The notes: generated from the sequence alone by a model not told the origin. DNA of 27,977 bases from Priapulus caudatus (GCF_000485595.1 NW_014578482.1:33769-61745), one strand, 5' to 3'; shown: positions 20,201 to 27,798, counted from the stretch's first letter. Made by a program: numbers and translations.

Positions 20201-21534
20201 ATGATAAGACTTGCACCGTATATTGTTAGTACTAGTTATTGTTTTGTTCATGTTCCTTCACTTCTCTGAACGCACTTCTGCTATGATAAGACTTTAACCG
20301 TATATTGTTTGTAGTTAGTGTTTTGTTCATTTCCCTTCACTTCTCTAGTCGCACTTCTGCTATAGACTTGCGCCATATATTGTTTGGAGCTATTAAAGTG
20401 ACAAGTTCCGCGACATTGCGCCTTACCTTTGGTTTCACAACCAGTTCGCCAACAACTGTGAAGAGTCTAGCAAAGCCCCATGGCGTCGAAACTGAAACAC
20501 ATCACAGAACAAATGAACATCTAATACTCTGGCGGTAAAACCGGAAATGTAACCGTAAGCCTAACATTAAATCCTAACCCTAACACCAAGCCATAATCTT
20601 AACACTAAAGTCAACAAAACTGAACAGTAATCCTTAATCTTATAAGTTATCACCCTACAAAAATACCCTAACAATAAATTGTAACCCCAGCCCCAAGTAT
20701 TAACCCTAAAATCAAGTTTGAATCATAGAACTAAATCATAAGCGTAACACTAAGTCTTAACACAAACACTAAATCCTAAACCTAGTATTAGTTATAAACT
20801 TTATTAACCACCTAACACCAAGTAATAACGCTACCACTTAGTCTCAGCTTGAACACTAAATCCCAAACGCCTAGACATAGCTAAAATCTAAGTCAGTTAA
20901 ACACCTGTGCTATGCACGTGAACTTACAGGTTGCTAAATTACACAAGGCACACAAGTTATCAAGTTATCGTGTAGTCATCATTGCTCTAGTGAAGTACAG
21001 CACACACAGAGAAAGCCTTACTAAGCAGAAGCAGCACTCCAAGGAATGATATGCAAGAGTATAACCACGGCAGGTAGTAGTTCCTTATATCTGAAAGAAT
21101 CACAGACATGTCAGCCCAGAATGCGGGCAACTTCCATCACGGAATTAAGTCTCAAATGCTTTTAAAATACATCGATTTAAATAGTTCTATTCTCGCTACA
21201 TTCAGAGGGAAACGAAAAAATAAAAAACCAACAAAGTAGAAATAAACATACAATTATACTACTGCGCACGGAGAATAGGAATTTTCGGTTCGCCTAGCCA
21301 GCTGCCCATCCCCTTAAAACGTCCCACTCACGCTAAACCAGAATGAGATACCGTGAAGTGATGACCTCGCACGTCAGTACATCTCGCTGTAGAATAGCTG
21401 CACTTACTCAGTAGTGACCGCTGCGTCCACCGATCGTGGTCGAATATTGCTGAAGCGACGAAAGCCAGGCCCAACACGACAACGGCTAGCAATGAGAGCA
21501 CGATGAACGTCTCATAGATCCTACCAAGAATCCC
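17061..21534 (-). CDS. LMBR1L: LMBR1/LMBR1L (LIMR, lilipod) family membrane protein, core exons
   Basis: The family comprises nine-helix plasma/ER-membrane proteins; LMBR1L is known as a lipocalin receptor and Wnt/ERAD regulator. Eight exons on the minus strand, in order: 21534-21408, 21090-21022, 20491-20427, 19427-19238, 18481-18405, 18091-18017, 17830-17757 and 17218-17061. They total 835 nt (about 278 aa). All seven junction phases agree and there are no stops. Signatures in order are GILGRIYETF, YYLPWLYSCISFLG, TPWGFARLFTVVGELVVKP, a charged coiled-coil-like loop, WRRNLAYPVVMLLLLSLT, VGAAVEIILI, SLVGLYSLPLF, and DTTMTQIIGNCIVLLVLSSA followed by LPVLSR. Human LMBR1L has near-identical blocks. 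Roughly 190 N-terminal and 75 C-terminal residues are missing from these exons. Confidence 0.95.
17231..17260. repeat. five tandem AGGTCA hexamers
   Basis: AGGTCA, AGGTCA, AAGTCA, AGGTCA, AGGTCA lie head to tail, 13 bp outside the last found LMBR1L exon. They read as nuclear-receptor half-sites on the plus strand. On the minus strand they are TGACCT units occupying the intron's branch-point/pyrimidine region. Either role is inference. Confidence 0.8.
17430..17740. repeat. CTGTCACTGAYAYTGTCATC minisatellite in LMBR1L intron
   Basis: Blocks of CTGTCACTG, GTCATCGTC, AACACTGTTACC and CTCCCTGCCACCCTCCC alternate with variable order over about 300 bp. The minus strand stays open for 112 codons, with repeated SDREGGREGNSV and DSDDDN peptides. 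The host gene's exon frame does not read into it, because a stop follows the exon. Confidence 0.85.
17757..17830 (-). CDS. LMBR1L: LMBR1L exon, ASLSAFGPVGAAVEIILI
   Basis: Acceptor TCTCGGCAG, donor TAAT/GTATCC, 74 bp, phase 0 in and phase 2 out. It encodes QINIGDASLSAFGPVGAAVE then IILI. LMBR1 has IGNASLSTFGFVGAALEIILI. Confidence 0.93.
18017..18091 (-). CDS. LMBR1L: LMBR1L exon, CISVLMVALHSLKLLMDD
   Basis: Acceptor CATGGTTACAG, donor GCAG/GTAGGT, 75 bp in phase 0 throughout. It encodes CISVLMVALHSLKLLMDDKA then LPAVQ. Human: LSVLIVAIHILELLIDEAAMP. Confidence 0.93.
18405..18481 (-). CDS. LMBR1L: LMBR1L exon, WRRNLAYPVVM helix
   Basis: Acceptor TCTCCCACAG, donor CACC/GTGAGT, 77 bp. Joined to the preceding G it reads ERRRWKTSPWRRNLAYPVVM, then LLLLSLT. 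Human: EKRRKASAWQRNLGYPLAML. Confidence 0.93.
18588..19053. mobile_element. non-autonomous hAT-like element, outer member of a nested pair
   Basis: Terminal inverted repeats are AAGTGCTTCTTAAACT on the left and AGTTTAAGAAGCACTG on the right, matching the hAT-type CAGTGSTTCTYAAAC end. Exact 8-bp target duplications CACTAGGA flank it at 18580-18587 and 19054-19061, the hAT hallmark. It is 466 bp with its insertion and about 151 bp without. It has no coding capacity and lies in an LMBR1L intron. Confidence 0.88.
18636..18945. mobile_element. non-autonomous DNA transposon inserted into the outer element
   Basis: The ends CAGGGTTCATAG and CTACGAACCCTG are inverted repeats. An exact 5-bp duplication GAGTC lies at 18631-18635 and 18946-18950. 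The internal sequence is AT-rich with subterminal inverted motifs (AATAAGGACTTATAAG; AATAAGTACTTATAAG). The CAGGGTTC terminus resembles small hAT-related elements of marine invertebrates; the 5-bp duplication leaves the superfamily open. Size 310 bp. Confidence 0.85.
19238..19427 (-). CDS. LMBR1L: LMBR1L exon, charged cytoplasmic loop
   Basis: Acceptor GACGCACAG, donor CTGG/GTGAGT, 190 bp, phase 0 in and phase 1 out. It encodes FKMQLDEELSAARLEEADLR, then a Lys/Arg/Glu/Gln-rich stretch ending LQQQTLKCEML. The human loop (LLEDLEEQLYCSAFEEAALTRR...LALQTQRVLLEK) has the same position, length and character. This is the least conserved part of the family. Confidence 0.88.
19440..19770. repeat. 48-bp minisatellite, seven units, in LMBR1L intron
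   Basis: TCAAAATATCCGTCGAC recurs at 19461, 19509, 19557, 19606, 19655, 19701 and 19749 (diverged), spacing 46-49 bp. It begins about 13 bp upstream of the charged-loop exon. Both strands have open frames across it because the period is a multiple of three; no protein function is inferred. Confidence 0.93.
20165..20395. repeat. about 80-bp tandem repeat, 2.8 units, in LMBR1L intron
   Basis: CGCACTTCTGCTAT recurs at about 20190, 20272 and 20351, with TATTGTTTG and TTTTGTTCAT shared between units. Periods are 82 and 79 bp. It ends about 30 bp from the TPWGF exon donor. Confidence 0.88.
20427..20491 (-). CDS. LMBR1L: LMBR1L exon, TPWGFARLFTVVGEL
   Basis: Acceptor ATGTGTTTCAG, donor AAAG/GTAAGG, 65 bp. 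It encodes STPWGFARLFTVVGELVVKP then K, matching human CTPLGLARMFSVTGKLLVKP. It ends in phase 0. Confidence 0.93.
20555..20890. repeat. degenerate telomere-like CCTAACACTAA array in LMBR1L intron
   Basis: About 330 bp in which CCTAACCCTAAC, AACACTAAATCCTAA and TTAACACTAA variants recur without a fixed period. It looks like decayed CCCTAA repeat. It is separate from, and much more diverged than, the telomeric core at 3716-3744. Confidence 0.7.
21022..21090 (-). CDS. LMBR1L: LMBR1L exon, YYLPWLYSCISFLG helix
   Basis: Acceptor GATTCTTTCAG, donor CTTA/GTAAGG, 69 bp. It encodes IRNYYLPWLYSCISFLG followed by VLLLLL. This is almost identical to human YYLPYLYSCISFLGVLLLLV. It enters in phase 1 and leaves in phase 1. 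Confidence 0.93.
21408..21534 (-). CDS. LMBR1L: LMBR1L exon, GILGRIYETF helix
   Basis: Acceptor ATGTTTTGCAG, donor CTGA/GTAAGT, 127 bp. It encodes GILGRIYETFIVLSLLA, a transmembrane helix through LGLAFVASAIFD, and WTQRSLL, ending in phase 1. Human: GVLGRVYETVVMLMLL...VASAIVD. Confidence 0.93.
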
Positions 21535-21567
21535 CTGCAAAACATGAACAGAAGAACAGCATTTGAG

Positions 21568-21570
<3 letters not shown>

Positions 21571-21617
<47 letters not shown>
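21571..21617. repeat. (GT)n microsatellite
   Basis: A pure GT run of about 23 units, 37 bp upstream (in gene sense) of an LMBR1L exon. Confidence 0.96.
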
Positions 21618-21621
<4 letters not shown>

Positions 21622-22292
21622 TCATTATGAGATGCTGTGGTAATGAAGTCATTATGAGAGATATGATATGTAAATGAAACCCAGTCATGGTACCGTGTGA
21701 TAAGCAATGCAGCTCATATATAGGCTTCTTTTTTTAATAAGCTACTGTGGTATAAAATATTATTATCAATAATAGGTTTTTAATTAATTGATTTGATCAC
21801 ACTAACATGTGTGTGTCTATTTGTATATACCATGTATATCTTAAGTATACATCTTGCACGTATAACTGTGGCAGCAGTGTGAGGGTGACTGAGAGTGCTT
21901 GGCCCTCGTACTCAGAACAAACGAACCGCAAACGCGGCGAAAATCAACCAGTGAAACGAACCAGTAGTCGACATCTGACGTAACTGAACTGACATTGGTT
22001 GATTTTTGGTCGTTGAATTTTTTGGTCGAAGAGAAAACAAATGCATTTTGAGTGCGACGGCGACCGATCGCGAGCGCTCACTTGTTTTTTTGGGATGAAT
22101 TTGCGAGCACGATTCATTCGTGTCTAGCGATTTCTCACTCTTCGTCGCACCCGTGTATGTGTGAGAGTGGTAGTGGTATCGTTATGGTGATAGAGTCGAG
22201 GCAAGAGCAACGCTGTGGCAGCGAGCACGCGCGGTACCATCGTTACTGACTCGCCGCACAGCTAGATGGCGCTACTGGTCACGCCGTCATTG
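21618..22292. other. probable LMBR1L intron, no exon recognised
   Basis: It contains AAAATCAACCAGTG and its inverted near-copy CATTGGTTGATTTT (about 21940 and 21993), a 14-bp stem with one mismatch. It also has a CTCF-like TAGATGGCGCT at 22263-22273. No coding similarity was found. Confidence 0.45.
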
Positions 22293-22340
22293 GCACTGAT
22301 ATATATATATTATATTATATATATATATATATATCAGTGC
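22293..22340. repeat. palindrome with AT core
   Basis: GCACTGA at 22293-22299 and TCAGTGC at 22334-22340 flank 34 bp of AT/TA alternation with two TTA slips. It has the same architecture as the palindrome at 12731-12788. Confidence 0.85.
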
Positions 22341-22463
22341 ATTATTGTCCTCGGGTGGCAGCCCCCGCGAGACGGGAGCGCTAGCTAGGATAACGTAGTC
22401 GTTTGATGAACTATTTTTTATACTTTTGATACGATGATGTCACGACTTTGTGTTTTTATATGC

Positions 22464-22466
<3 letters not shown>

Positions 22467-22509
<43 letters not shown>
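22467..22509. repeat. (AT)n microsatellite
   Basis: A pure AT run of about 21 units beginning after TGCTGC. Confidence 0.95.
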
Positions 22510-22513
<4 letters not shown>

Positions 22514-22635
22514 GCACGTGTGTCTACTCGTGAGCGAGTGAATGAGCCCAGCCCAGGTCGGATCTCCATATCGTCGGTTTCCGTCTGGCTGTGTTTGTTA
22601 GTGTAAGTGTGTGGGCGGCAGAGAGCCTTCACCGG

Positions 22636-22773
22636 TGCAGCGTGCCAGACATTGCCCCTCATGGCGAGCATCCCTCCCACATGGACATGCATAACGCATG
22701 GGGATATGATCGTCATTTGCCCCATGCGTAATGGGGGGACGTTTGCGATAGAGTGGATGTCTGGCACGCTGCA
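22636..22773. other. nested inverted repeat, possible structured RNA or miniature element
   Basis: The outer arms TGCAGCGTGCCAGACAT (22636-22652) and their exact complement (22757-22773) enclose inner arms ACGCATGGGG (22694-22703) and CCCCATGCGT (22720-22729). The inner pair extends to 13 bp with one mismatch. The outer stem is 17 bp, perfect. No convincing target duplication and no coding frame were seen. A transposon remnant or a folded transcript are both possible. Confidence 0.65.
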
Positions 22774-23186
22774 GGCTTGGTAACGCACTAGACTGCCGAG
22801 TCAAGTCCACACTACGTCATCGTCCCGCGGTTTGTGAGACGGGTGATCGAGGGAGTGTGTTTGCAGGCATGAGCAGCGTCTAGTGACGGTTCAGATGCAC
22901 TCTGCCTCCTCGTCCTCATCCGCTGATGGAATTGGTGAATGACAATAAACACACATGCTCGAAAAAACGAACGAAATGTTTGCTCTATGATTTCTGCGCA
23001 ATCTGTTTGTTTTTGTAGTTTCCTGCTCTGCGACCTTTGATGCCAGATCAAAGGACAATGCCTCAGAGTCGAGTGACAGATAAGAAAAACAGCAGTCGAA
23101 TTTCCACATTTAAAATAGGTTCTTTGCATTGATTTATTTGTTTCAATAACAGGCAATCTCATAGTGAACGTACGGATACTCCCTCC
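22774..23186. other. non-coding, no exon recognised
   Basis: Probable intron of LMBR1L. Open frames on the minus strand are short and unlike any family known to me. Confidence 0.45.
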
Positions 23187-23227
23187 AGGGGTTAATAATA
23201 ACAAATTCTTCGTTAGTATTAACCCCT
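23187..23227. repeat. 16-bp stem inverted repeat
   Basis: AGGGGTTAATAATAAC (23187-23202) and GTTAGTATTAACCCCT (23212-23227) pair with two mismatches around a 9-nt loop. Confidence 0.75.
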
Positions 23228-23842
23228 GCTACCACGTAACAACCGGTAAACAATAGTTTACACGTAAAACATAGGCCATGCTTACAGCTCCTCATGCGTC
23301 CTCACAACAGTTGCCGTTGGCAACCCCGCCAGGCAAATCATAGCGTACCGCTGTGACTATATTACAAAATGGCGGACGCAGAATTACCTAGAATTTAATA
23401 CTTCTTAAAAAAATACTTTTCGCAGACGAAACGTTAGCGTCGGACACTCAATACTGACTGCTGGTGATAAGTTAATAAGCAGCTAGCCCCCCCCCCTATT
23501 TCAAGATAGCAAGTTGCATTTTTATGTTGCGCTGGCTCCTCTAGCAAGGCATGCTGAACATTTCGCAGCAAAGGTTTCAAACACAGACTTACTGCGAGAC
23601 AGTTACACGAAGATACCCATACATAGATACCCCAGTGATGTGTCGAAATCTGTGTCATATTCAGTGCCCATCTGCAGCTCAGCATGGTTGAGGGCAAAAC
23701 AGAGTAGGCTTTGCATATTTAGCTTACAAAATCCCCCATTTTATTAGGAAATTTTATGTTTAACGAAACGATTTTAATCACCAATGCACAAAGTAAATAC
23801 ACCTTATTGCACTCTAATGTTATACACATACATAATATATAT
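23228..23842. other. non-coding, probable LMBR1L intron
   Basis: Apart from the X-box-like site, nothing recognisable was found on either strand. Short open frames at 23434-23747 lack homology that I can see. Confidence 0.45.
23310..23324. promoter_or_regulatory. RFX X-box-like palindrome
   Basis: GTTGCCGTTGGCAAC is an exact inverted repeat with a 3-nt spacer and fits the X-box pattern GTNRCC-N(0-3)-RGYAAC. Forty-odd bases on, ACAAAATGGCGGACGC (about 23364) gives a YY1-like site and an ATG in good context. The frame closes after nine codons, so no gene is claimed. Confidence 0.35.
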
Positions 23843-23884
23843 CAAGAGCTAATAATACCTAATAATAAGTATTATTAGCTCTTG
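23843..23884. repeat. perfect 16-bp stem inverted repeat
   Basis: CAAGAGCTAATAATAC (23843-23858) and its exact complement (23869-23884) surround a 10-nt loop; AT dinucleotides continue on both sides. Confidence 0.88.
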
Positions 23885-24035
23885 TATATATATATATTAT
23901 ATATATATATATACATATATACTGTAGAATATATACCATATAACCGCATATATATATATATATATATATATCATATATATGTAGAATATATACCATATAC
24001 CGCCATATATATATATATAATATATTCTACCCTCT
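23885..24035. repeat. AT-rich repeat with duplicated GTAGAATATATACCATATA
   Basis: The 19-mer GTAGAATATATACCATATA followed by CCGC occurs near 23924 and 23981, each leading into an (AT)n run. An inverted AATATATTCTAC closes the block near 24020. Confidence 0.85.
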
Positions 24036-24172
24036 CTTACAACCTGTATTGAATTGTTTAGGCTCTATCAAATGTAGGCCAGCATTCACTACAGGTTAAA
24101 ACGTTAATGGTTAAACTTGAACCTTGCGCCTACCTAGTTACAGCTTTCTTAGCTGGCTTGACAGTTGACACG

Positions 24173-24378
24173 TACTGTATACACCATATTTTTCACGTAG
24201 GTACAGATATTTTCGCGAATTCAGACTTGACGGACAATTTCGCGAGAGGTTAATTTCGCGGTCGATGAATTCCCGAATCAGTGAACAACAGCATATTGGT
24301 ATTTTCGCGTGTTGTTATTTTCGCGTTCGCGAAATTCGCGAAAATTAAACGACCGCAAAATATACAGCGTATGCAGTA
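24173..24378. mobile_element. TA-flanked miniature inverted-repeat element rich in TTTCGCG
   Basis: The ends TACTGTATACACCATATTTT and ATACAGCGTATGCAGTA are imperfect inverted repeats bounded by TA, as in Tc1/mariner-derived elements. The body has many TTTTCGCG and CGCGAAA motifs in both directions, such as CGCGTTCGCGAAATTCGCG, giving strong self-pairing. No coding capacity. Confidence 0.6.
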
Positions 24379-25454
24379 TGTCATCGGACAAACAATATAC
24401 GTTAGTGGATTGAAATAAGCCATGTCAATAACTGTCAGTTCAGAATACTTGGTCCGTGCTGACGTGGCCATTCCGAGTGGTTGCATACTCTGCGCCGTAC
24501 ATACATCGTGGAACGTGTCACGCGCCCACACAATCGTGAAACTGCACGAGGAATGACGAACGATATCCTACCGTGATGCCTAGCCCTTCCTCTGCCAGCG
24601 ACGATGGAATCCCATCCTATCGTAGACTCCTGGCCCGCAGAATTCTCCTCGTGCAAACCCCCTCGCCAAGTATTGCGGTGCTTATTAGCCTTGTAGCCAC
24701 AGTGGTGACCCCTGTATTACGCAACAGATGCACCTGCATGCTGTAGCTGTTAAAATGGCGGCTGTCACAATTCGATGCGATTGGGTCCTCAACGTATGTC
24801 ACTGCGAGCAGTGTGCCGGGTCACCATTCACACCAACACCAAGTAGAAAACAATGGCGACGATGCGATGACATGCGCCCTCTAGCGAGCACAATTGCAAT
24901 CACGCTCTGCCCACGACAATGAACGGTCCATCGTAATGCCGAGTCCACATGAATGCCTTCTCAACTTCGTGCGAGCGCACCGTTACATGTGGTACCGCCA
25001 CGTGTGACACAACTATGTCAGGGTGTGGCCCTATGGTGATGGTCATGGAGCGTTGCACACCGAGTCGCAGCGACCATTAAGGACGCTTCTAGTCGAGCTT
25101 AAGGTCGGTGGTGGCGGCCATGCTGCGCATGCTCTTGGCCCCGAGGTCGTGGAGACGGTTGAAAGGCAAGCGCACCCACTGTTCATGCTTCAACCTACGG
25201 ACAAGATCACACGTTATCTACAACTAGAACACACGGATGATCACTGCCACCCAGCATCATTGTGAGGATACAGAGACAACTCTAGCTCTCATCTTCGCTA
25301 CATCTACTTAAGGTCCCCCCTCCCCCCAGGAATGTTGCTATCTCATCTCCCCTCTATGTTACTACCATACCCACACTCCACCAAAAAGAACCCCCCAAGA
25401 ATTGTTACTACCTCACCCACCCTCCATCCTCACACACTCCCCCCTTTCCTAACA
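24379..25454. other. unassigned, probable LMBR1L intron
   Basis: Several short frames start at ATGGCG (24755, 24852) and a longer one runs 25023-25265. None resembles a known protein or has consistent splice support. A GCGCCCTCTAGCGA motif lies near 24878. 25310-25450 is C-rich with CCCCCC runs. Confidence 0.4.
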
Positions 25455-26338
25455 CCACAGAGAACTAACACAGATTCATGAAAAAGCTTAAAATAAAAAT
25501 TCACATTGTACACAGGCCCAGCATGAAAGAGAAAAACAGATGCGGCGGAGTATTGCATTTGAATCGCACCACCGCCACCACGTCTATGCTAGTTTATGGA
25601 TTTGTTATGATAGGTAGCGGACCTAGTGTTTGCTGAGCGGTCTGCGGCCTGTGGCAATTAACGGCTGTGGCTATCTCCCACAACCTAGCTATCACACTGT
25701 GCGTGGCAGCGCATAAACGCCCTCGTTCTCACTCAAAAACCCTCCCTCGCTCCTGCTGCGCATGCATACGGGCCGCTCGGGGCACGTAAAACCCCAGCTT
25801 CTTTCATACACCTCCCTCCTCCCCTCCGCGTGCATCGTGGCCCTCGGGGCACGTTGTAAACGCCCTGTTCTATCTCAAACACCATCTTCGCCTCCCTCGC
25901 CATGCATGCATGGCCTACAGGGCACGAAAACCGCCTGTTCTTACTGCAAACACCTCGGCCTCCCCCAACCGATGCATGCGTGGCCCATCGGCGGCACATA
26001 AAATCCTGTTCTTACTGCAAAACACATCCGCTCACTCACCATGGCAATGCGTGGCCCACGCGGCACGTAAACCCCTGTTCTCATTCAAACACCACGCTAC
26101 CTCCTCTCTCCATATCATGCATGGCCTACAGGGCACGTAAACCCCTGTTCTTACTCAAACACCTCCCTCCCATCCATGCATGCGTGGCCCTCGAGGCACG
26201 TTGTAAACCCCTGTTCTTATACTCAAACACCATCTTCCCTCCCTCTCCATGCATGCATGGCCTACAGGGCACGTAAACCCCTGTTCTCACTCAAACCCCA
26301 CCCTCCCCCACCTCCGTGCATGCATGGCCCTCGGGGCT
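25455..26338. repeat. indel-rich second copy of the 16,461 segment with expanded 65-70-bp minisatellite
   Basis: The first about 260 bp align to 16,461-16,724 with many scattered single-base insertions and losses. Examples are AGAACTAACACAG for AGAACAACACAG and GCATAAACGCCC for GCATAAACCCC. The minisatellite then runs about 9.5 units, with marks at about 25783, 25850, 25923, 25995, 26064, 26134, 26197 and 26270. Single-base insertions dominate over substitutions. Confidence 0.9.
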
Positions 26339-26597
26339 TAGTGTACAGGCTATGGTCTGCCTGCAGGCACCCGCAGATCCCTCCCCCCGGTACTAAGTAG
26401 GTAAACACGTCGCCAGCGAGCACCGGAGAAAACCAGCGGAGATAGCAGACGATGGGACGATGACGGAACCACCTTCCCAGCACGGCGCTCGTCGTGTTTG
26501 CTTCCAGCACCGGCCGCTCGTCGTGTTTGCCTTTTCGAAATCTGCGCCACTGATACAAAGCGTTTGTTGCCTCGCTAGCTGTCAAGACACTATAACG
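26339..26597. other. unassigned spacer
   Basis: A short duplication of GCTCGTCGTGTTTGC with CCAGCACCGG lies at 26485-26530. No exon was recognised. Confidence 0.4.
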
Positions 26598-26696
26598 CAC
26601 GCACACACACACACGATGATACACGCACGCACGCACACGCAGATACACACACACGCAGCAGCGCACGCACGCACGCCGCACGCACGCGCGCACGCA

Positions 26697-26728
<32 letters not shown>

Positions 26729-26763
26729 CCACACGCACGCCAGCACGCACGCACGCACGCACG

Positions 26764-26798
<35 letters not shown>

Positions 26799-26819
26799 CA
26801 CACACACACACACACACAG
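26598..26819. repeat. (AC)n/(ACGC)n compound microsatellite
   Basis: CACACA and CACGCACG blocks alternate over 220 bp. The Cys-Val-Arg and Thr-His open frames on both strands are artefacts. Confidence 0.95.
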
Positions 26820-26953
26820 ATTCCACTGCACACCAGACAGGTAAGTCCGACCGGGGCTGTGAGGTTAACGTCAATGCTCGTCAGGGAATAGTCTTTTGAA
26901 AAATAAGTATACATGGGCGCGTTTGTGCACACCGTAAGCAAGCCACAGGTTAC

Positions 26954-27010
26954 CTTCTCGCTTCTTACTACTGGTGTGACCTTCGCTAGACGTGAAACAG
27001 TCGTAGAGGC
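26954..27010 (-). CDS. LMBR1L: candidate LMBR1L exon, FTSSEG motif, frame uncertain
   Basis: Acceptor CCCGACCAG and donor GAAG/GTAACC bound 57 bp. One frame reads LYDCFTSSEGHTSSKK, matching human FAYFFTESEGFAGSRK, the segment directly before GVLGR. That frame ends in phase 1, but the next exon (21534) starts in phase 0. The phase-0 frame ends RSEK, which also fits SRK before GILGR. A 1-bp indel inside the exon would reconcile both. GTAAGA inside the exon is an alternative donor. Confidence 0.5.
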
Positions 27011-27319
27011 CTGGTCGGGCTACGCGTAGCAAATACTCTATATAAGTCACTGCATTACTAATGGCACTAGCTATTTGACATGGCAACAACTAACTGATAC
27101 TCAGTGTTAACAGTCAGCAGGGGATGTATAGACGGCATATTGCTCTCTATCGATTAACAGCACCTAGATCAATCAATTCTGCCCCAGAAATTGTCCACAA
27201 TCTGATGCTAATCGGATTATATTCATGGGTCTAAGAAGCACCATGCCAGTAACCACGCTTATTATATTCACCAGATAATAACAGGTGGGAGTTTCTGTCG
27301 CCAACACCAGTGTGACATC
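27011..27319. other. unassigned, no further LMBR1L exon found
   Basis: N-terminal family motifs (for example YYIQWLN and GLWNLV) were looked for on the minus strand and not seen. Confidence 0.4.
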
Positions 27320-27493
27320 CAGGGGCGTGTACAGGGAGGGGGGGTCCAGGGGGTTCCGGACCCCCCCCCCCCTGCTCGCGCAGAAAAGCGCATCTAAGGG
27401 GTTCTAATTTCAAAAACTCCCTTCGCGTGCTCGCAAATTTAGGTTAGCGGTTAGACCCCCACCCTGCCGGTACAAATCCTGTACACGCCCCTG
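27320..27493. mobile_element. 174-bp miniature inverted-repeat transposon
   Basis: The ends CAGGGGCGTGTACAGG (27320-27335) and CCTGTACACGCCCCTG (27478-27493) are perfect 16-bp inverted repeats. An exact 5-bp duplication ACATC flanks it at 27315-27319 and 27494-27498. Inside, GGGGGGTCCAGGGGG is followed by a GGACCCCCCCCCC run. The CAGGGGCG terminus is typical of small hAT-related elements in invertebrates; no transposase is present. Confidence 0.88.
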
Positions 27494-27751
27494 ACATCGC
27501 GAAGATTTGCTTACTTACTTCTCCGCTGGCTGTCCCCGCGATGGCCATAACGCGGTAATCGTGAAGATTTGCGGTTTTAATCGAATTACCGACATATCTT
27601 AAGAGTGGGGCATGAGAAGACGTTTCGCAATATTAGTTTGCAAAACGCGATTCTTGCAAATGCAACATTAAAAACCTGATTCTCCGGAAGGTTGTAGTGG
27701 AGACAATTTAATAGCTGGTTGATAACGTAAACTGACAGCATATATCATTGT

Positions 27752-27798
27752 GATCAGGAGTGTCATACTATAGACACTATATAATGACACCCCTGATA
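27752..27798. repeat. 15-bp stem inverted repeat
   Basis: GATCAGGAGTGTCAT (27752-27766) pairs with ATGACACCCCTGATA (27784-27798), two mismatches, loop ACTATAGACACTATATA. Confidence 0.75.

Noticed and set aside
25023-25265. 80-codon plus-strand ORF in the LMBR1L intron
   Set aside because: No recognisable domain, no promoter or splice signal; consistent with chance in GC-balanced DNA.
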